64,000 bases of DNA from Nitrospira sp. (GTDB lineage: Bacteria; Nitrospirota; Nitrospiria; Nitrospirales; Nitrospiraceae). Shown one piece after another: positions 61,859 to 64,000 of the stretch. Both the position numbers and the translations under genes were made by a program. Location: assembly GCA_019636945.1 (NCBI GenBank), contig JAHBWO010000002.1, forward strand, positions 1 to 64,000, given 5' to 3'. Every line of letters starts with the position of its first letter. Position 1 is the first letter of the stretch. Below the pieces are notes generated by a model. It saw only the letters and a list, made by a program, of their open reading frames with translations, had not been told where the DNA came from and made no database searches.

Positions 61859-62851
61859 TTAAATCACAATCCGCTCCACCTCATCCAGCGACACCTGATC
61901 AGTGCGCCGATCATACAGCCCCGTCGTGCGGGCGCTCTCGTGATTCGCCATCTGCTGCGCAATCTCGAGCTTCCCGCCGTTGCGGAGATATTCCGTAATC
62001 CCGGTCGCGCGGAACGAATGATTGCCGATCTTGGTCCGAATGCCGGCGGCAACCGCGCGACGGCGAATCATGCGGTAGGCATCCACCTGGGTCATCGGTT
62101 TGTCGGAGAGCTGTCCCGTCCGGCCGTGCATCGTCCGAAAGAGCGGGCTTGAGCCCTCGGTCAACTGGGCCGTCTTGAGATAGGCATGGAGGTACTCATC
62201 AAGATTGTGATGACAGGGCATCGCATGCAGCTTCCCACCTTTCTCATGCAGTCGCACCCAGGTCCGACGACCTTGAATATAGACATCCTCCACCTGCATC
62301 GCGAGGGCTGCGCCAATCCGCGCAAATGTATAGACCATCAATCCAATCAAGGCACGATCCCGCAAGCCGACGATCGTCCTCACGTCAATGGCATTAATCA
62401 ACATCCGGGCTTCGTCGGCCATGAGCACCGGCGTCTTGCCTTTCTTCGTCGAATACTTCGGTCCCCGCACCGAGCTGGCGGGATTGGTGGGTATGACTTG
62501 GCCGACCACCAGCCAATCGAACAGCATGCGAATGGCGGCGAGGTGTTGTTTGACTGACGGAGCGGCCAGCCGGCGGTGCAACGTTTCAATATAGGTGGCG
62601 ATATGGACTGGCTCAATGGCCTGCAAGGAGAGCCTCCCATGTCGTTCGCACCAGGTCGCAAATTCGGCAACCGCCCAGGTGTAAGCCTTTCGCGTATTCG
62701 CGTTGCGAATGTTGGCGGTGAAGAACTCGACGAATCGTTTGGCCGCGTTGGGCGTCGGTGTGAAGAGCGCGGGGAGTGTTCGGGTGCCGGGTATGGCGAG
62801 CTGTAGTCCTTGTTTGTCACTTTGCAAATTATCTGGCGTATACCTTTGCAT
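61859..62851 (-). CDS. tyrosine recombinase, about 330 aa
   Basis: Core-binding domain (FVEFFTANIRNANTRKAYTWAVAEF, about residues 30-110), then catalytic residues: Arg I in GLRDRALIGLMVYTFARIGA, HSFRATGITEYL (Arg II) and NHESARTTGLYDRR with the Tyr. The start is uncertain: an ATG at 62851 lies inside what looks like the terminal repeats of a transposon (62815-62866), so the first 12 or so codons may have been replaced by insertion. The family's usual N-terminus cannot be checked here. Located next to a TniB-like ATPase. Confidence 0.85.
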   Translation of the reverse strand: MQRYTPDNLQSDKQGLQLAIPGTRTLPALFTPTPNAAKRFVEFFTANIRNANTRKAYTWAVAEFATWCERHGRLSLQAIEPVHIATYIETLHRRLAAPSVKQHLAAIRMLFDWLVVGQVIPTNPASSVRGPKYSTKKGKTPVLMADEARMLINAIDVRTIVGLRDRALIGLMVYTFARIGAALAMQVEDVYIQGRRTWVRLHEKGGKLHAMPCHHNLDEYLHAYLKTAQLTEGSSPLFRTMHGRTGQLSDKPMTQVDAYRMIRRRAVAAGIRTKIGNHSFRATGITEYLRNGGKLEIAQQMANHESARTTGLYDRRTDQVSLDEVERIVI

Positions 62852-62866
62852 AGTATTTGGCGCACA
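62815..62866. mobile_element. putative end of a Tn7/Tn5053-like transposon
   Basis: TGTCAC at 62815 is followed by two imperfect 22-bp direct repeats (62822 on: TTGCAAATTATCTGGCG...; 62846 on: TTGCATAGTATTTGGCG...). A TGT terminus plus tandem transposase-binding repeats is the layout of Tn5053/Tn552/Tn7-like ends. The ATPase gene lies to the right, so the element would extend rightwards. Confidence 0.5.
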
Positions 62867-63039
62867 CGCCACGACTCCCGGATCGTGATGCGTTGGTGCT
62901 GACGATGCGCATGGCGTACATCTATCGCTAGGTCCGATCATCAGGCAAGACTTTTTTGCAATGCCACACACCCAGGACACGTACGTGGGTCCGACTCGTT
63001 GTCACACTGCGCGTGTGCGTCCCCAACGCGGAGATACCC

Positions 63040-63951
63040 TTAGGCTTGCCCAATCACCAAGCTCTCTCGTGCCGCATCCACCGCGTCCTTAGTCACGCGG
63101 GGCAGGGCATTGAGTTCAAGAATGCGCGCGATTTGTGTGAGGAGCCGGTTCAGCAAGCGGAAGTTGCCGCCCGTGATCCGAATGATCGCCGCGACCACCT
63201 CGTCGGCCCACGGCGGGACGGGGAGCTGGACCCCCTCGGGGGCCCATCGCTCGGCCAGGAGTCGGCGGACCTCCGTCGCGCCCAACGGGCGGAACTCGTG
63301 GACGAATCCGATCCGCGAGTAGAATTGCGGGTACCGGGCCAAGCGTTTCTCCAGTCCGGGCATTCCAATGAGAATCAGCCCAATCTGTCCTTCGTCGAAG
63401 ATCGCGCGGACCTGTTCCAGACTCGCCATGCGGAGCCGGTCCGCTTCATCGATCACAATCAGCGACGTGGGATCGGGAATCTGTGTTTCCTTCTTGTGGT
63501 AGTCCCGCGCGACCTCGCCATAGGTCGGTGCGAGTTCCGGGATGGGTTCCCGCAGCCAGTCGTGTTGGTCTATCACGGTCTCCTGATGCGCCTGATCCCG
63601 TTGGCGGATCGATTCCAACCGCGCCTCCTTCTCCAGTTGTACGGGGCGTCTGGCGAGGAGCGTCAGCGTGTGGCGGGCACGGCGGATGTCGCTGCTGATA
63701 CGGCCAGGCGAATTGACGACGGAGGGGGTGTAGAAGACGGTCGCCAACGTCGGGCCCTCACGCGGATCTCCGCTCCAGGGCATGGTCGCTTGGGCCACGT
63801 CCCATTGGCTGTAGGTTCGTGCGGTGAGGGTCTTGCCGACGCCAGGTGTCCCGTAGCACAGCCCGATGTATTTGTACGTTCGGCAGGCGTCGCAAAACTC
63901 CGTAAAGCGTCGGTGTTCGAGGGTGTCCACGATCGGTTGATGGTTATTCAT
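63040..63951 (-). CDS. AAA ATPase of a TniB/TnsC/MuB-type transposase pair, 303 aa
   Basis: Walker A is CYGTPGVGKTLTARTYS, Walker B is SLIVIDEADRLRMASLEQVR, sensor-like LILIGMPGLEKRLARYPQ, then an Arg finger region FYSRIGFVHEFRPL. This is the transposition target-selection ATPase that activates a DDE transposase. Its ATG overlaps the stop of an upstream gene (to 64000) by 8 bases. Cargo or partner proteins beyond the window are unknown. Confidence 0.88.
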   Translation of the reverse strand: MNNHQPIVDTLEHRRFTEFCDACRTYKYIGLCYGTPGVGKTLTARTYSQWDVAQATMPWSGDPREGPTLATVFYTPSVVNSPGRISSDIRRARHTLTLLARRPVQLEKEARLESIRQRDQAHQETVIDQHDWLREPIPELAPTYGEVARDYHKKETQIPDPTSLIVIDEADRLRMASLEQVRAIFDEGQIGLILIGMPGLEKRLARYPQFYSRIGFVHEFRPLGATEVRRLLAERWAPEGVQLPVPPWADEVVAAIIRITGGNFRLLNRLLTQIARILELNALPRVTKDAVDAARESLVIGQA

Positions 63952-64000
63952 TCCGGTATCGCTTGAGGGTGGAGACCGCCCGTCGTGCCGGGTTGTCTGT
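63944..64000 (-). CDS. 3' end of the upstream gene, probably the DDE transposase (partial)
   Basis: The frame from the window edge reads NPARRAVSTLKRYRNE and stops at TAA 63944-63946, overlapping the ATPase start. In TniA/TnsB-type transposons the transposase gene directly precedes the ATPase with such overlap. Only 18 codons are visible, so the identity is contextual. Confidence 0.5.
   Translation of the reverse strand, partial: TDNPARRAVSTLKRYRNE

Noticed and set aside
1..64000. CRISPR arrays, rRNA or tRNA genes
   Set aside because: No regularly spaced repeat arrays other than iterons were seen and no rRNA or complete tRNA-like sequence was recognised by eye; a covariance-model scan would be needed to exclude small RNAs.

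Overview
The window looks like chromosome from a Nitrospira-type bacterium (Nitrospirota). I infer this from a citrate synthase, an archaeal-type pyruvate:ferredoxin oxidoreductase operon of the kind used in reductive-TCA metabolism, moderately high G+C, and the overall protein flavour. No rRNA, tRNA or other phylogenetic marker is present, so the assignment is not proven.

Layout. 0-4 kb: ordinary chromosome on the minus strand, with a decayed sugar epimerase, a CBS-domain protein, a cupredoxin and citrate synthase. 4.2-17.3 kb: a two-gene Tc (toxin complex) island, with a TcA-like pore/translocator subunit and a TcB-TcC fusion. The fusion's C-terminal cargo carries cytidine-deaminase-type CAE and PCxxC motifs. 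A 47-bp perfect direct repeat brackets the island. 17.4-23 kb: a translationally coupled operon, wHTH-porG-porA-porB-(GltD-like fused to a PorD-type ferredoxin), followed by a 32-codon ORF and a 3'-truncated DUF1207 gene.

24.2-56 kb: a mosaic mobile region. Its left part is an integrated plasmid-like replicon: tyrosine integrase, MerR-like gene, parA, parB, DnaA box, six iterons and a replication initiator. Its middle (33-43 kb) is a passenger segment: MBL-fold lipoprotein, two cassette-like single genes with integron attC-like boundaries (a cupin and an agmatine deiminase), a GATase-like protein, an OsmC protein, a nucleoside hydrolase/methyltransferase/MarR operon and a dead DHHA1 gene. Its right part (43-55.6 kb) is an IncP/RK2-style mobilization region: antirestriction and accessory genes, traK-like, traM, traL, traK, a recognisable oriT, traJ, traI, traG and traF. 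No trb/VirB mating-pair genes are visible, so the element looks mobilizable rather than self-transmissible. Between traI and traG lie two toxin-antitoxin modules: MNT/HEPN, and a VbhA-like antitoxin with a Fic protein. The Fic protein carries a near copy of the C-terminal domain of the relaxase TraI, created by a 347-bp direct duplication. This resembles Bartonella VbhT in logic: a Fic toxin fused to a relaxase-derived transfer signal. It is the most interesting system here.

A 3' fragment of a near-identical integrase, in inverted orientation, ends this region at 55.9 kb. 56-64 kb holds secreted beta-propeller and VCBS-like proteins, transposase and integrase remnants, a HigBA-type toxin-antitoxin pair, a second tyrosine integrase, and one end plus the AAA ATPase of a TniB/TnsC-type transposon that runs off the window.
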